DNA from: Rhodobacter flavimaris
GTDB taxonomy: Bacteria > Pseudomonadota > Alphaproteobacteria > Rhodobacterales > Rhodobacteraceae
Reading direction: 5' to 3'
Assembly: GCF_021378075.1 (NCBI RefSeq)
Contig: NZ_JAJUOS010000001.1
Span: 310,001-374,000 of the forward strand
DNA length: 64,000 bases
Below the pieces are notes generated by a model, which had not been told where the DNA came from, did no database searches, and saw only the letters and a list, made by a program, of their open reading frames with translations. A program made the position numbers and the translations under genes. Position 1 is the stretch's first letter; every line of letters begins with the position of its first letter. Below, piece by piece: positions 46,144 through 54,879 of this stretch.

Positions 46144-47328
46144 TCAGCGGTATTTCACGGTCTCGATCTTGCCGTCCTTGATCTCGATTTCGCGGAAGGT
46201 GCCCGAGGACTCGCCCGCGCCGATCAGCTCAACCGAGGACGCGCCCTGATAGTCGATGTCGGTGCCAGCGGCGATCAGCTCAAGCGCCTTGCCCAGCTCG
46301 CCCGGCAGGATCGGCTCGCCCGGAGCGTTGGCCACATCCATGATCTTGTCTTTATAGACGCTCGGGTCGGTCGAACCGGCGGCCGCCATGCCCAGCATGA
46401 TCAGAGCAGCGGCGTCATAGGCCTCGCCCGAATAGACCGAGGTGCCATCGAAGCCGGCGGCGGTCGCCATTTCGACGAACTTCTCTTTGCCAGCGCCTTC
46501 CGACGACGGGATCTGGCCGAACGAACCGTTCACTTCGGCGGCAAAGTTGTTTTGCAGCGTGTCGCCGATCATGCCGTCCGGGAAGACGAAGGTTTCGAAC
46601 GCACCGGTATCCAGCGCGCCGCGCAGGATACCCGAACCGCCCTGGTCGACGTAGCCCGCGATCACCAGCGCGTCGCCACCGGCCGAGGCCAGCGCGCCGA
46701 CTTCGGCCGAGTAATCCGCTTTGCCGTCGTCATGCGCCGCGACGATGGTCACGGTGCCGCCAGCGGCCTTGAAGGCTTCGGCGAAGCTGTCGGCCAGGCC
46801 CTTGCCGTAGTCGTTGTTGGTGTAGGTCACGGCGACCGACTTGATGCCGTGCTCCATGATGATCTCGGTCATCACGACGCCCTGGCGCGCATCCGACGGT
46901 GCGGTGCGGAAGAACAGGCCGTTGTCCTCAAGCGTCGAAAGCGCGGGCGAGGTGGCCGACGGCGAGATCATGACCATGCCGTTCGGGATACCGACGTTTT
47001 GCAGCGAGGCGGTGGTTTCGCCCGAGCACATGCCGCCGACGACACCCTTCACGCCCTCGGTGGTGACCAGACGCTCGACGGTGGCGGTTGCCGCAGCCGC
47101 GTCAACGCAGGTCGAGTCGCCGCGCACCGGAACGACGGCCGCGCCACCCATGAACTTGCCCGAATCCGAGACTTCCTTCATCGCCAGCTCGGCACCCTGC
47201 GCCATTGCCGGCGACATGGATTCGAGCGGGCCGGTGAAGCCCAGCGAGATACCCAGCTTTACATCCTCGGCGAAAGCGCCGCCTGCGGTCAGCGCAGCGG
47301 CGGCAGTAGCGAGAAGCAGCTTTTTCAT
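46144..47328 (-). CDS. livK: Branched-chain amino-acid ABC transporter substrate-binding protein
   Basis: Periplasmic binding protein (394 aa). Signal peptide 'MKKLLLATAAAALTAGGAFA' followed by 'EDVKLGISLGFTGPLES', the type I periplasmic fold start. 'GVVGGMCSGETTAS' with a conserved Cys pair (first Cys in 'DSTCVDA') and 'SPSATSPALST' shape the ligand site. 'VAVTYTNNDYGKGLADSF' and 'YSGEAYDAAALIMLG' are further family blocks. The ligand is a guess from the operon; these proteins can bind other amino acids or amides. A GGGAGTG ribosome site precedes the ATG. Confidence 0.93.
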   Translation of the reverse strand: MKKLLLATAAAALTAGGAFAEDVKLGISLGFTGPLESMSPAMAQGAELAMKEVSDSGKFMGGAAVVPVRGDSTCVDAAAATATVERLVTTEGVKGVVGGMCSGETTASLQNVGIPNGMVMISPSATSPALSTLEDNGLFFRTAPSDARQGVVMTEIIMEHGIKSVAVTYTNNDYGKGLADSFAEAFKAAGGTVTIVAAHDDGKADYSAEVGALASAGGDALVIAGYVDQGGSGILRGALDTGAFETFVFPDGMIGDTLQNNFAAEVNGSFGQIPSSEGAGKEKFVEMATAAGFDGTSVYSGEAYDAAALIMLGMAAAGSTDPSVYKDKIMDVANAPGEPILPGELGKALELIAAGTDIDYQGASSVELIGAGESSGTFREIEIKDGKIETVKYR

Positions 47329-47455
47329 TTGTTCACTCCCATGTTGGAACAGAGCCTCGGCAAAATTAGAGCGAGGGATCACAAAAGAAAATAGGGCTGA
47401 GTTGCTTTGTGACGCCAGTAATCGACCGGTTGGGCAAATTTTCTGTGGATTTAGG

Positions 47456-47490
47456 CAGGGGCGGCGCAAGAATCTTCGATGCCGCCCCTG
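47456..47490 (-). terminator. Hairpin after the GlxA-type regulator
   Basis: Perfect 10-bp stem CAGGGGCGGC/GCCGCCCCTG with a 15-base loop that itself contains a small palindrome (AAGA..TCTT), 11 bases after the regulator stop. No T-run, so terminator strength is unsure. Confidence 0.5.
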
Positions 47491-47501
47491 AACACGCAGA
47501 T

Positions 47502-48596
47502 CTATTCGAAATCTTCGTCGTCCAGATCAAGCGCATCGAACACAGAGTCGTCCTCGATCTCCTCGGCGGCACCGCCCGAGGTTCCGCGCTCGCGGTAGGG
47601 CGTGGTCTGGTAATGCGCGCGGTAGCATTTCGAGAAATGCGAGGGCGAGGCAAAGCCGCAGGCCAGCGCGACGTTGATCACGCTCATCTCGGTCTGCATC
47701 AGCAGGTTGCGCGCCTTTTGCAGCCGGATTTCCATGTAATAGCGTTTGGGCGAGCGGTTGAGGTAGCGGCGGAACAGCCGCTCGAGCTGGCGGGTGGACA
47801 TGCCTACTTCCTCGGCCAGGCGGGCGGGGCTGATCGGCTCTTCGATATTGGCTTCCATCCGCGCGATGACCTGCGCAAGCTTGGGGTGACGCACGCCGAT
47901 GCGGGTCGGGATCGACAGGCGCTGGCTGTCCTGGTCGGTGCGGATCGAGTTGTAGATCAGCTGGTCGGCCACGGTATTGGCCAGCCCCTCGCCGTGATCG
48001 CGCGCGATCAGTTTCAGCATGAGGTCGATCGAGGCGGTGCCGCCTGCCGTGGTCAGCCGGTTGCCGTCGATCACGAAGACTGACTTGGTCAGCTTCACCT
48101 CCTCGAAATCCTCCGAGAAGCTGTCCTGATTTTCCCAATGGATCGTCGCGCGCTTGCCATCAAGCAGGCCTGCTTTCGCAACCGCCCAGGCCCCGGTGCA
48201 GAGCCCTGCGACGGCCGCGCCCCGGCGCGCCTCGCGGCGCAGCCAGTTCAGGATCGGCTTGGTCGTCGCCTCGGCGACATCGATTCCCCCGCAGACCATC
48301 ACGGTGTCGTCGCGCGTGACCTCTGACAGGCCCATATCAACGCGCATCCGCACGCCGTTCGAGCAGGTCACGTCCTGACCATCCTCGGAGGCCAGCTTCC
48401 AGTCATAAAGCTTCTGCCCGGACACCTGATTTGCAAGGCGCAAAGGCTCCACCGCGCTGGCGAAGGCCATCATCGTGAAGCGGTCAAGCAGCAGGAAAAT
48501 GAAGCGCCGCGGGCGCTCTAGCGGCGGCAGCCGCACAGTCCCCTGCGAGGGTGCGGGGCGCGTATGAGTGCGGGGGGCCGTCGAGGGAATGCGCAT
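47502..48596 (-). CDS. GlxA-type AraC family transcriptional regulator with DJ-1/PfpI-like domain
   Basis: A 364-residue regulator. The N-terminal GATase1/DJ-1-like sensor domain (about 25-200) has 'RFIFLLLDRFTMMAFASAVEPLRLAN', 'VMVCGGIDV' and the nucleophile-elbow 'AGLCTGAWAVAKAGLLDGKRATIHW' with Cys retained. The AraC DNA-binding domain (about 245-345) has two helix-turn-helices, 'SPARLAEEVGMSTRQLERLFRRYL' and 'SVINVALACGFASPSHFSKCYRAHY'. Relatives control glycine betaine, carnitine or arginine catabolism; the target here is unknown. The livK gene 173 bases downstream is a candidate. An acidic tail (DDEDFE) ends the protein. Confidence 0.9.
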   Translation of the reverse strand: MRIPSTAPRTHTRPAPSQGTVRLPPLERPRRFIFLLLDRFTMMAFASAVEPLRLANQVSGQKLYDWKLASEDGQDVTCSNGVRMRVDMGLSEVTRDDTVMVCGGIDVAEATTKPILNWLRREARRGAAVAGLCTGAWAVAKAGLLDGKRATIHWENQDSFSEDFEEVKLTKSVFVIDGNRLTTAGGTASIDLMLKLIARDHGEGLANTVADQLIYNSIRTDQDSQRLSIPTRIGVRHPKLAQVIARMEANIEEPISPARLAEEVGMSTRQLERLFRRYLNRSPKRYYMEIRLQKARNLLMQTEMSVINVALACGFASPSHFSKCYRAHYQTTPYRERGTSGGAAEEIEDDSVFDALDLDDEDFE

Positions 48597-48702
48597 TTGC
48601 GACCTGTTTGTTGTCGTTTCAAATGACAGAAGCAGGGAACGTGGCGTCTCGCAAGAGGGGATCGGATGGCCACACAAACGTGACCTCGCGCGAAAAACGG
48701 GT

Positions 48703-48731
48703 TTGTTCTCGCTAACGGCACGTCTTATAAG
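48703..48731 (+). promoter_or_regulatory. Candidate sigma-70 promoter for class II DAHP synthase
   Basis: TTGTTC (48703-48708), 17-base spacer, TATAAG (48726-48731), 35 bases before the ATG. A T7 run lies in the leader at about 48742-48748, followed by an AAGG-poor but usable GGAGGCGAAG ribosome site. Confidence 0.6.
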
Positions 48732-48766
48732 CGCCAGACAGTTTTTTTGAATGCTCGGAGGCGAAG

Positions 48767-50137
48767 ATGGGCAAGGGATGGACGAAATCGGACTGGCGCG
48801 CGAAACCGCGGGTGCAGATGCCGGACTATCCCGACCAGGCGGCTTTGAACGCGGTCGAGGCGCAACTGGCGAAAATGCCGCCGCTCGTGTTTGCGGGCGA
48901 GGCGCGTCGGCTTCGGGCCGACCTGGCCAAGGCTGCGCGCGGCGAGGCGTTCCTGCTGCAAGGCGGTGACTGCGCCGAGAGCTTCTCGGAATTCTCAGCC
49001 GACAACATTCGCGACACCTTCAAGGTGATGCTGCAAATGGCGATCGTGCTGACATGGGGCGCGAAGGTTCCGGTGATCAAGGTCGGCCGCATGGCGGGCC
49101 AGTTCGCCAAGCCGCGCTCGGCCCCCACCGAGATGATCGGCGGAGTCGAATACCCGAGCTACCGTGGCGACATCATCAACGGTTTTGATGCCACGATGGA
49201 GGCCCGTCTGCCGGATCCGAGCCGGATGCTTCAGGCATACACGCAGGCGGCGGCCTCGCTGAACCTGCTGCGCGCCTTCTCGACCGGCGGCTATGCCGAT
49301 ATCCACCGCGTGCAATCGTGGATCTCGAACTTCACCGACGAGGACGAGGCCGCGCGTTACCGCAAGGTGGCCCAGCAGATTTCGGATGCGATGGACTTCA
49401 TGGCGGCGGCCGGCGTGACCTCGGAAACCGCGCATGAGCTTGGCACGGTCGATTTCTACACCAGCCACGAGGCGCTGCTTCTGGAATATGAAGAGGCACT
49501 GTGCCGCATCGACTCGACCACCGGCCTGCCGGTTGCGGGTTCGGGCCACATGATCTGGATCGGTGACCGCACCCGTCAGCCCGACGGCGCGCATGTCGAA
49601 TTCTGTAGCGGTGTGCAGAACCCGATCGGTCTCAAGTGCGGGCCGACCACCACGGCCGAAGACCTCAAGGTGCTGATGGCCAAGCTGAACCCGCAAAACG
49701 AAGCGGGCCGCCTGACGCTGATCGCGCGTTTCGGCGCGGGCAAGGTGGGTGACAACCTGCCGCGCCTGATCCGCACCGTTCAGGAGGAGGGCGCCAATGT
49801 GCTCTGGACCTGCGATCCGATGCACGGCAACACGATCAAGTCGGCCTCGGGCTTCAAGACGCGGCCCTTCGACTCGGTCCTGCGCGAGGTGCGTGAGTTC
49901 TTCGATATCCACAAGGCCGAGGGCACGATCCCCGGTGGCGTGCATTTCGAGATGACCGGCAAGGACGTGACCGAATGCACCGGCGGCGTGCGCGCCGTTT
50001 CGGACGAGGATCTGTCGAGCCGCTACCACACCGCCTGCGACCCGCGCCTGAACGCCTCGCAGTCGCTGGAACTGGCCTTCCTGGTCGCGGAAGAGCTGCA
50101 AGATCGCCGCGCGCTGGCCAAGGCTGCCTCGCTCTGA
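48767..50137 (+). CDS. aroG: Class II 3-deoxy-7-phosphoheptulonate (DAHP) synthase
   Basis: First enzyme of the shikimate pathway (456 aa), plant/actinobacterial-type class II. Motifs: '[16 protein letters not shown]' with the metal Cys, '[20 protein letters not shown]', '[13 protein letters not shown]', '[20 protein letters not shown]', '[20 protein letters not shown]' and '[17 protein letters not shown]'. Not related in sequence to E. coli AroFGH. It is divergent from the GlxA-type regulator, with its own candidate promoter and terminator, so it is probably monocistronic. Confidence 0.95.
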   Translation: MGKGWTKSDWRAKPRVQMPDYPDQAALNAVEAQLAKMPPLVFAGEARRLRADLAKAARGEAFLLQGGDCAESFSEFSADNIRDTFKVMLQMAIVLTWGAKVPVIKVGRMAGQFAKPRSAPTEMIGGVEYPSYRGDIINGFDATMEARLPDPSRMLQAYTQAAASLNLLRAFSTGGYADIHRVQSWISNFTDEDEAARYRKVAQQISDAMDFMAAAGVTSETAHELGTVDFYTSHEALLLEYEEALCRIDSTTGLPVAGSGHMIWIGDRTRQPDGAHVEFCSGVQNPIGLKCGPTTTAEDLKVLMAKLNPQNEAGRLTLIARFGAGKVGDNLPRLIRTVQEEGANVLWTCDPMHGNTIKSASGFKTRPFDSVLREVREFFDIHKAEGTIPGGVHFEMTGKDVTECTGGVRAVSDEDLSSRYHTACDPRLNASQSLELAFLVAEELQDRRALAKAASL

Positions 50138-50159
50138 TCGCAGCGATCTGCTGAACAAG

Positions 50160-50190
50160 AAGGCCCGAGGCGCAAGCCTCGGGCCTTTTT
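50160..50190 (+). terminator. Intrinsic terminator of DAHP synthase
   Basis: 11-bp stem AGGCCCGAGGC/GCCTCGGGCCT with a GCAA tetraloop, then TTTTT. Its T-run touches the stop codon of the convergent PAS-domain gene, whose transcript would use the A-run side as its own terminator. Confidence 0.93.
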
Positions 50191-50840
50191 CATTCGCCCG
50201 AGGTCACGATGCGGAACCTCGCGCGGCGCATTTCCGGGGTTTCGTCTTGCGCCTCGAACAGCGCGGCAGGTTCGCCAAAGCCCTGCGCGACGCTTTCCGA
50301 GGCTGCCGCGATGCGCGTGACCGAGCTGCCCGCCCAGCTAAAGCGCCGGGGCGTCAGGCCGATCTGCCGCCCATCCGTCACAAGGCAACCGAGCGCGCGG
50401 TCAATCGTGCCCATGCCCGAGGACATCGGCAGCAGCAGCATCCGGCCGCTCAGGGCGGGGCGCCCAAGCCCGGTTTGCGCGCGCAGCTCAATTTCGGCCA
50501 CGGCGGGGGTCGCAAAGACACGCTCGGTCACCTGGGCAAGCAAGTCGCGCGTTGGCGGTGTGACCAGCGCCGACAGGGGCATGCCGCGCACCTCCATGCC
50601 CATCAGGCGGGTCAGGTGCTGTCCGGCGATGCGGAACCGCGCGATGCCGGGGGCGATACGCTCCAGCACGAAGGCGAATTCCAACTGCTCCTCGATCCGG
50701 CGCGGGTCGATATCGGCGCGCGCCGGGACGATGCGGCCGCAGCGCAGCCCCTCCCAATAGCTGCGCAGATCCGCAAGCACGCGGGTGCTCGTCTCGGCTG
50801 GTCGCAGGGAATTCCAGGGGGTATCGTCGTCACGCTTCAT
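50190..50840 (-). CDS. PAS_5-domain protein of unknown function
   Basis: A 216-residue cytosolic protein with 'VLADLRSYWEGLRCGRIVPARADIDPRRIEEQLEFAFVLERI', 'ARFRIAGQHLTRLMGMEVRGMPLSAL' and 'LLPMSSGMGTIDRALGCL'. This is the alphaproteobacterial PAS_5 pattern, a PAS-like fold usually found alone, with 'R.R.AG....' as the core. No output domain is visible. In other alphaproteobacteria such proteins have been linked to cell-cycle or stress signalling, but I cannot assign one here. The tail diverges from the core. Confidence 0.82.
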   Translation of the reverse strand: MKRDDDTPWNSLRPAETSTRVLADLRSYWEGLRCGRIVPARADIDPRRIEEQLEFAFVLERIAPGIARFRIAGQHLTRLMGMEVRGMPLSALVTPPTRDLLAQVTERVFATPAVAEIELRAQTGLGRPALSGRMLLLPMSSGMGTIDRALGCLVTDGRQIGLTPRRFSWAGSSVTRIAAASESVAQGFGEPAALFEAQDETPEMRRARFRIVTSGE

Positions 50841-50988
50841 CTGATCACCGGTCGGTCGGGCCGCGCGGAGCGGCCAAAAGGCTCCATGGACTTCTGCCGA
50901 CTCGGTCTTACGGTTGACCGCAGGAGCGAAATGCTTACTGAACTCTTAATACCCCGTCTCGGGGCGCTGTGGGAAAATAAGTATCCAA

Positions 50989-51909
50989 ATGGTTAAGCCT
51001 CGGATGGAAAAGCAGATCGCAACGATTTCGATGACTGGTTTTGCGGCAGCGCAGGGCAGCGGGCAGGGCTACGACTGGAGCTGGGATATCCGCTCGGTCA
51101 ATGGCAAGGCGCTGGATTTGCGGCTGCGTCTGCCTGATGTCGAGGGGCTGGAGCCTTTCGTGCGCGCAGCGGTCGGACAGTTCGCGGCGCGGGGCAATAT
51201 CTCGGCCAACCTGCGCCTGACCCGGGTTGATGCCGCCGAAGGGCTGCGGCTGAGCGGGAGTGGCATGCGCGCCGCGCTTGCCGCGCTGCGCGAGATCGAA
51301 AGCGTGGCGACAACCGAGGGAATGGCGTTGGCGCAGACGACCGCCGCCGATGTGCTGACGCTGCGCGGTGTGCTGGAGCAAGGCCCCGCGCAGATGGACG
51401 ACCCCTCCGCTTTGCGGGCCGCGCTGATCGCATCGCTAGAAGGCGCGCTGGCCAAGTTCGCAGCCATGCGCGCGGCAGAGGGCGCGCAAATCGGCGCTGT
51501 GATCGCCGCGCAACTGACCCGGATCGCCGAGCTTACCGAAGCCGCCGCCAAGGCCGCCGAGGCCCGTCGCCCCGATTGGGAGGCAGGCATCACCGCGGCC
51601 CTTGCTCGCGTGGTCGAGGGCGCAGGCGGCGCCGACCGTGACCGGGTAGCGCAGGAACTCGCCCTGATTGCCGTCAAGGGTGATGTGACCGAAGAAATCG
51701 ACCGCCTGCGCGCCCACATCGCCGCCGCGCGCGACCTGCTGGCCGATCCCAAGCCCGTTGGGCGGCGCTTTGACTTCCTGACGCAGGAATTCGTGCGCGA
51801 GGCCAATACCTTGTGCTCGAAATCCGGCTCGTCGCGGCTGACGGCCATCGGGCTTGACCTCAAGCACGTGATCGACCAGATGCGCGAGCAGATCCAGAAC
51901 GTGGAGTGA
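50989..51909 (+). CDS. yicC: YicC/YloC family endoribonuclease
   Basis: A 306-residue member of the YicC family, recently described as endoribonucleases. 'ISMTGFAAAQG' is the conserved start block, with 'WDIRSVNGKALDLRLRLPD' close behind. The C-terminal DUF1732 part shows 'DVTEEIDRLRAHIAAARDLL', 'GRRFDFLTQEFVREANTLCSKS' and 'LDLKHVIDQMREQIQNVE'. ATG 50989 has no strong ribosome site; ATG 51004 is an alternative. gmk follows after 3 bases, a common pairing. Confidence 0.92.
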   Translation: MVKPRMEKQIATISMTGFAAAQGSGQGYDWSWDIRSVNGKALDLRLRLPDVEGLEPFVRAAVGQFAARGNISANLRLTRVDAAEGLRLSGSGMRAALAALREIESVATTEGMALAQTTAADVLTLRGVLEQGPAQMDDPSALRAALIASLEGALAKFAAMRAAEGAQIGAVIAAQLTRIAELTEAAAKAAEARRPDWEAGITAALARVVEGAGGADRDRVAQELALIAVKGDVTEEIDRLRAHIAAARDLLADPKPVGRRFDFLTQEFVREANTLCSKSGSSRLTAIGLDLKHVIDQMREQIQNVE

Positions 51910-51912
51910 CCA

Positions 51913-52557
51913 ATGACCGAGATCGCGCGCCGTGGCCTGCTGATCATCCTGTCCTCGCCCTCGGGGGCCGGCAAATCGACGCTGGCAAAGCGCCTGATGG
52001 CCTGGGACCCAACGCTGAAATTTTCGGTCTCGGCCACGACGCGGGCGCCGCGTCCGGGCGAGGTGGACGGGCGCGAGTATTTCTTCAAGACCAAGCCCGA
52101 GTTCGAGGCAATGGTGGCCGCAGGCGGGATGCTGGAACATGCCGAGGTCTTCGGCAATTTCTACGGCACGCCCAAAGGTCCGGTCGAGACCGCGATGGCC
52201 GAGGGGCGCGATACGCTCTTTGATATCGACTGGCAGGGCGGCCAGCAGATCCGCCGCTCGACGCTGGCCAAGGATGTCGTGTCGATCTTCATCCTGCCGC
52301 CTTCGATCGCCGATCTGGAATCGCGCCTGCGCGGCCGCGCGCAGGACAGCGACGAGGTGATCGCCGGCCGGATGGCAAAAAGCCGCGATGAAATCAGCCA
52401 TTGGGGCGAGTATGACTATGTCATCATCAACCACGATGTGGATACTGCCGAGGCGGAACTGAAGACCATCCTGACGGCCGAGCGCGCCCGCGCCGACCGT
52501 CGCCCCGGTCTGACGGAATTCGTGCGCGGGCTGAACAAGGAGTTTGAAGCGCGATGA
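51913..52557 (+). CDS. gmk: Guanylate kinase
   Basis: Phosphorylates GMP or dGMP to GDP or dGDP (214 aa). P-loop '[16 protein letters not shown]' (13-28), GMP-binding '[21 protein letters not shown]', '[19 protein letters not shown]', '[14 protein letters not shown]' and '[16 protein letters not shown]'. Full length. ATGA overlap with the next gene. Confidence 0.96.
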   Translation: MTEIARRGLLIILSSPSGAGKSTLAKRLMAWDPTLKFSVSATTRAPRPGEVDGREYFFKTKPEFEAMVAAGGMLEHAEVFGNFYGTPKGPVETAMAEGRDTLFDIDWQGGQQIRRSTLAKDVVSIFILPPSIADLESRLRGRAQDSDEVIAGRMAKSRDEISHWGEYDYVIINHDVDTAEAELKTILTAERARADRRPGLTEFVRGLNKEFEAR

Positions 52558-53075
52558 TCTATGAACTCGACGGAGTGGTGCCGGTTCTGGGGCAGGGCGC
52601 CTGGGTCGCCCCTGATGCCAACCTGATCGGCAAGGTGGTGCTGGAAGACGAGGCCTCGGTCTGGTTCGGCTGCACGCTGCGCGGCGATAACGAGGAAATC
52701 CGCGTGGGCCGTGGTTCGAACGTTCAGGAGAACGTCGTGATCCACACCGACATGGGCTATCCGCTGGTCATCGGCGCGAATTGCACCATCGGGCACAAGG
52801 CCATGCTGCATGGCTGCATCATCGGCGAGGGCAGCCTGATCGGCATGGGCGCGACGATCCTTAACGGCGCGAAGATCGGCAAGGGCTGCCTGATCGGCGC
52901 GGGCGCGCTGATTACCGAAGGCAAGGAGATCCCCGATGGCAGCCTCGTGATGGGTGCGCCGGGCAAGATCGTGCGCCAACTCGATACCGAGGCGCAGGCG
53001 CGCCTTCTGAAATCGGCCGAGCATTACCGCGAAAACGCCGCGCGCTACGCCCGTGGCATGAAGGCGGTGGGCTGA
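52554..53075 (+). CDS. Gamma-class carbonic anhydrase-like hexapeptide-repeat protein
   Basis: Left-handed beta-helix trimer (173 aa). The zinc-site histidines of the gamma-CA family are in '[31 protein letters not shown]'; nearby are '[17 protein letters not shown]' and 'SNVQENV'. Carbonic anhydrase activity varies among bacterial members (YrdA/PaaY/CaiE types), so activity is not certain. It overlaps gmk by 4 bases and shares one base with the next small gene. Confidence 0.92.
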   Translation: MIYELDGVVPVLGQGAWVAPDANLIGKVVLEDEASVWFGCTLRGDNEEIRVGRGSNVQENVVIHTDMGYPLVIGANCTIGHKAMLHGCIIGEGSLIGMGATILNGAKIGKGCLIGAGALITEGKEIPDGSLVMGAPGKIVRQLDTEAQARLLKSAEHYRENAARYARGMKAVG

Positions 53076-53245
53076 TGCTGCTTGATCCGCAAAGCCCCGC
53101 CCTTCGCGCGCTCTGGGTCCGTATCCTGATTACGGCCGTGCCGCTGCTAGCGGCGGCAGCCTCGTTCCGCACCGGCTATGTTTTCCTGGGGGCGTTCTTC
53201 GCGATTGTCAGCGGCTGGGTGTTCCGCCGCCTCTTCCTGCCCTGA
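53075..53245 (+). CDS. Small two-span membrane protein (hypothetical)
   Basis: A 56-residue frame, '[18 protein letters not shown]'...'WVFRRLFLP', whose ATG shares its first base with the stop of the preceding gene (TGATG). It has two hydrophobic segments, 'ILITAVPLLAAAASF' and 'YVFLGAFFAIVSGWVF', with Arg residues flanking. Codon use matches its neighbours and coupling is tight, so I consider it real. No family recognised. Confidence 0.65.
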   Translation: MLLDPQSPALRALWVRILITAVPLLAAAASFRTGYVFLGAFFAIVSGWVFRRLFLP

Positions 53246-53248
53246 GCG

Positions 53249-53647
53249 TCAGTCGGGGCGGGGGTGAACTTCGAGAATGTCGAAATCCCCTTCGGGCCAG
53301 ATCTGCCGCACCTCGGTAAGTATCACCCGCGCATTCGGCAGGGGCGGGCAGAAGGCGCGCAGCGCGCCCTGAAAGCCCAGCTCTTCCAGCCGCTTGGCCA
53401 GATCAAGAATATCGTGATCGGTGGTCATCAGCGGCGAGAGAACCACCTCGGGCGCTGTGGTCATCAGCAGGTCAGCCGTTAGCGACGAAAAGCGTGCGAT
53501 TGTCACCGCTCCACCCGCGAGATTGTTCAGCGTATTGGGCAGATCCCCGCTTGGCTCGACGATCAGAATACGACGTCCGCCAAGATCGTCGCGAATTTCT
53601 GTGCGAATTCTACGCGTGTCCGGCCGGGGCGGATCGAGCTTTGCCAT
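53249..53647 (-). CDS. Uncharacterised protein with receiver-like fold pattern
   Basis: 132 residues from 'MAKLDPPRPDTRRIRTEIRD', chosen because AGGA lies 8 bases upstream; an ATG eight codons earlier has none. Strand-helix alternation resembles a CheY-type receiver: 'RRILIVEPSGDLPNTLNNLAG', 'VTIARFSSLTADLL', then 'PEVVLSPLMTTDHDILDLAKRLEELGFQGALRAF'. The usual phospho-acceptor Asp is replaced by the Ser of 'VLSPLM', and no Lys block is seen. Function unknown. It is divergent from the phoR-like kinase gene over 173 bases. Confidence 0.7.
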   Translation of the reverse strand: MAKLDPPRPDTRRIRTEIRDDLGGRRILIVEPSGDLPNTLNNLAGGAVTIARFSSLTADLLMTTAPEVVLSPLMTTDHDILDLAKRLEELGFQGALRAFCPPLPNARVILTEVRQIWPEGDFDILEVHPRPD

Positions 53648-53766
53648 CAAGCGTTCCTGAACGAATGCCATTATTAGACAAACTTAGGCGAGCAGCCCGG
53701 CACTATTTACACGCTCCGGTTTAAGGCGAATTTTAGGCTATCTCAAGACTAAAGAGTTCAAAGGTT

Positions 53767-53786
53767 TACAAAACCGGGGTTTTGTA
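53767..53786. promoter_or_regulatory. Perfect palindrome upstream of phoR-like gene
   Basis: TACAAAACC-GG-GGTTTTGTA, 9-bp arms, 35 bases before the kinase ATG and within the divergent promoter region. Its AT-rich arms stand out against the local base composition. It could be an operator or an mRNA hairpin in the 5' leader; it does not match the Pho box layout I know (direct repeats of CTGTCAT). Confidence 0.45.
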
Positions 53787-53820
53787 GATTCTGCGCAGGC
53801 GAAACGAACGGGGGGCGCGG

Positions 53821-54876
53821 ATGAGCATGGCGACGATCTTGCCGGTCCTGGAGGCTGTTCCGCTTCCGGTGCTGGTCGTGGATGCGCGCGAAAAGATTGT
53901 CGCGGCAAACCGGGGCGCGCAGGCGCTGCTTGGGACGGGGCTGGAGGGACGCCCCTTCGTCACTGTCTTGCGTCAGCCCGCACTGAATGAGGCACTTGAG
54001 CGCGCCTTGCGCGCGCAGGCCTCGGATCGGGTGCGGCTGCGCCTGTCGAGCCCCGAGCGCGAGATGGTCGCCCTGGTGTCGGTCGCGCCGATCGCGCTGG
54101 ACGAGTCCGGCGGGCCTGGAAAGGTCGCCGCACTGATTTCCATCGAGGATATCACCGCGACCGAAGAGGCCGAGGCGATGCGGCGCGACTTCGTGGCCAA
54201 CGTCAGCCACGAGTTACGCACGCCTTTGACCGCGCTGATCGGCTTCGTCGAGACGTTGCGCGGGGCGGCCAAGGATGACCCCGTCGCGCGGGATCGGTTT
54301 CTCACCATCATGGCGCGCGAGGCGGGGCGGATGAACCGTTTGGTCGGCGATCTGCTCTCGCTCAGCCGCGTCGAGGCCGAGGAGCGCCGCCGCCCGACCG
54401 CTCAGGTCGATCTGGCGAATGTTCTGCGCGGCGCTATCCAGACGTTGCAACCGGTGGCCGAGACAGCGAAAGTGCAGATCAAGCGAGAGGGCGAGCCGGG
54501 GCCGCTGCGGGTGACGGGCGATGCCGACCAGCTGACGCAGGTCTTCTCGAACCTCATCGAGAACGCGGTGAAATACGGCGGTGCGGGCGGCGAGGTGCGC
54601 GTGGTCGTCGAGAAGATCGCACATGAACCGGTGCAGCGTGGCCCGGCTTACCGCGTTGATGTCATCGACTCGGGCGAGGGCATTGACCCTATTCACATTC
54701 CGCGCCTGACCGAGCGGTTTTATCGCGTCGACACCCACCGCTCGCGCGAGCAGGGCGGCACTGGGCTTGGCCTTGCCATTGTCAAGCATATCGTCGCGCG
54801 CCACCGCGGGCGCCTGAAGATCGAGAGCGAAAAGGGCAAGGGCTCACGTTTCAGCGTGATCCTGCCCGCGGCGTGA
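53821..54876 (+). CDS. phoR: PhoR-like sensor histidine kinase without membrane spans
   Basis: A 351-residue histidine kinase. The PAS domain (about 5-115) begins 'ILPVLEAVPLPVLVVDAREKIVAANRGAQALLG'-like. The H-box 'RRDFVANVSHELRTPLTALIGF' holds His130, followed by 'FLTIMAREAGRMNRLVGDLLSLSRVEAEE', 'NLIENAVKYGG', 'VIDSGEGIDP' and 'QGGTGLGLAIVKHI'. The H-box and 'SRVEAEE' are typical of PhoR, but the N-terminal membrane spans of E. coli PhoR are missing and no pst, phoU or phoB gene is next to it. The PhoR label is therefore by similarity only. Confidence 0.82.
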   Translation: MSMATILPVLEAVPLPVLVVDAREKIVAANRGAQALLGTGLEGRPFVTVLRQPALNEALERALRAQASDRVRLRLSSPEREMVALVSVAPIALDESGGPGKVAALISIEDITATEEAEAMRRDFVANVSHELRTPLTALIGFVETLRGAAKDDPVARDRFLTIMAREAGRMNRLVGDLLSLSRVEAEERRRPTAQVDLANVLRGAIQTLQPVAETAKVQIKREGEPGPLRVTGDADQLTQVFSNLIENAVKYGGAGGEVRVVVEKIAHEPVQRGPAYRVDVIDSGEGIDPIHIPRLTERFYRVDTHRSREQGGTGLGLAIVKHIVARHRGRLKIESEKGKGSRFSVILPAA

Positions 54877-54879
54877 GGC

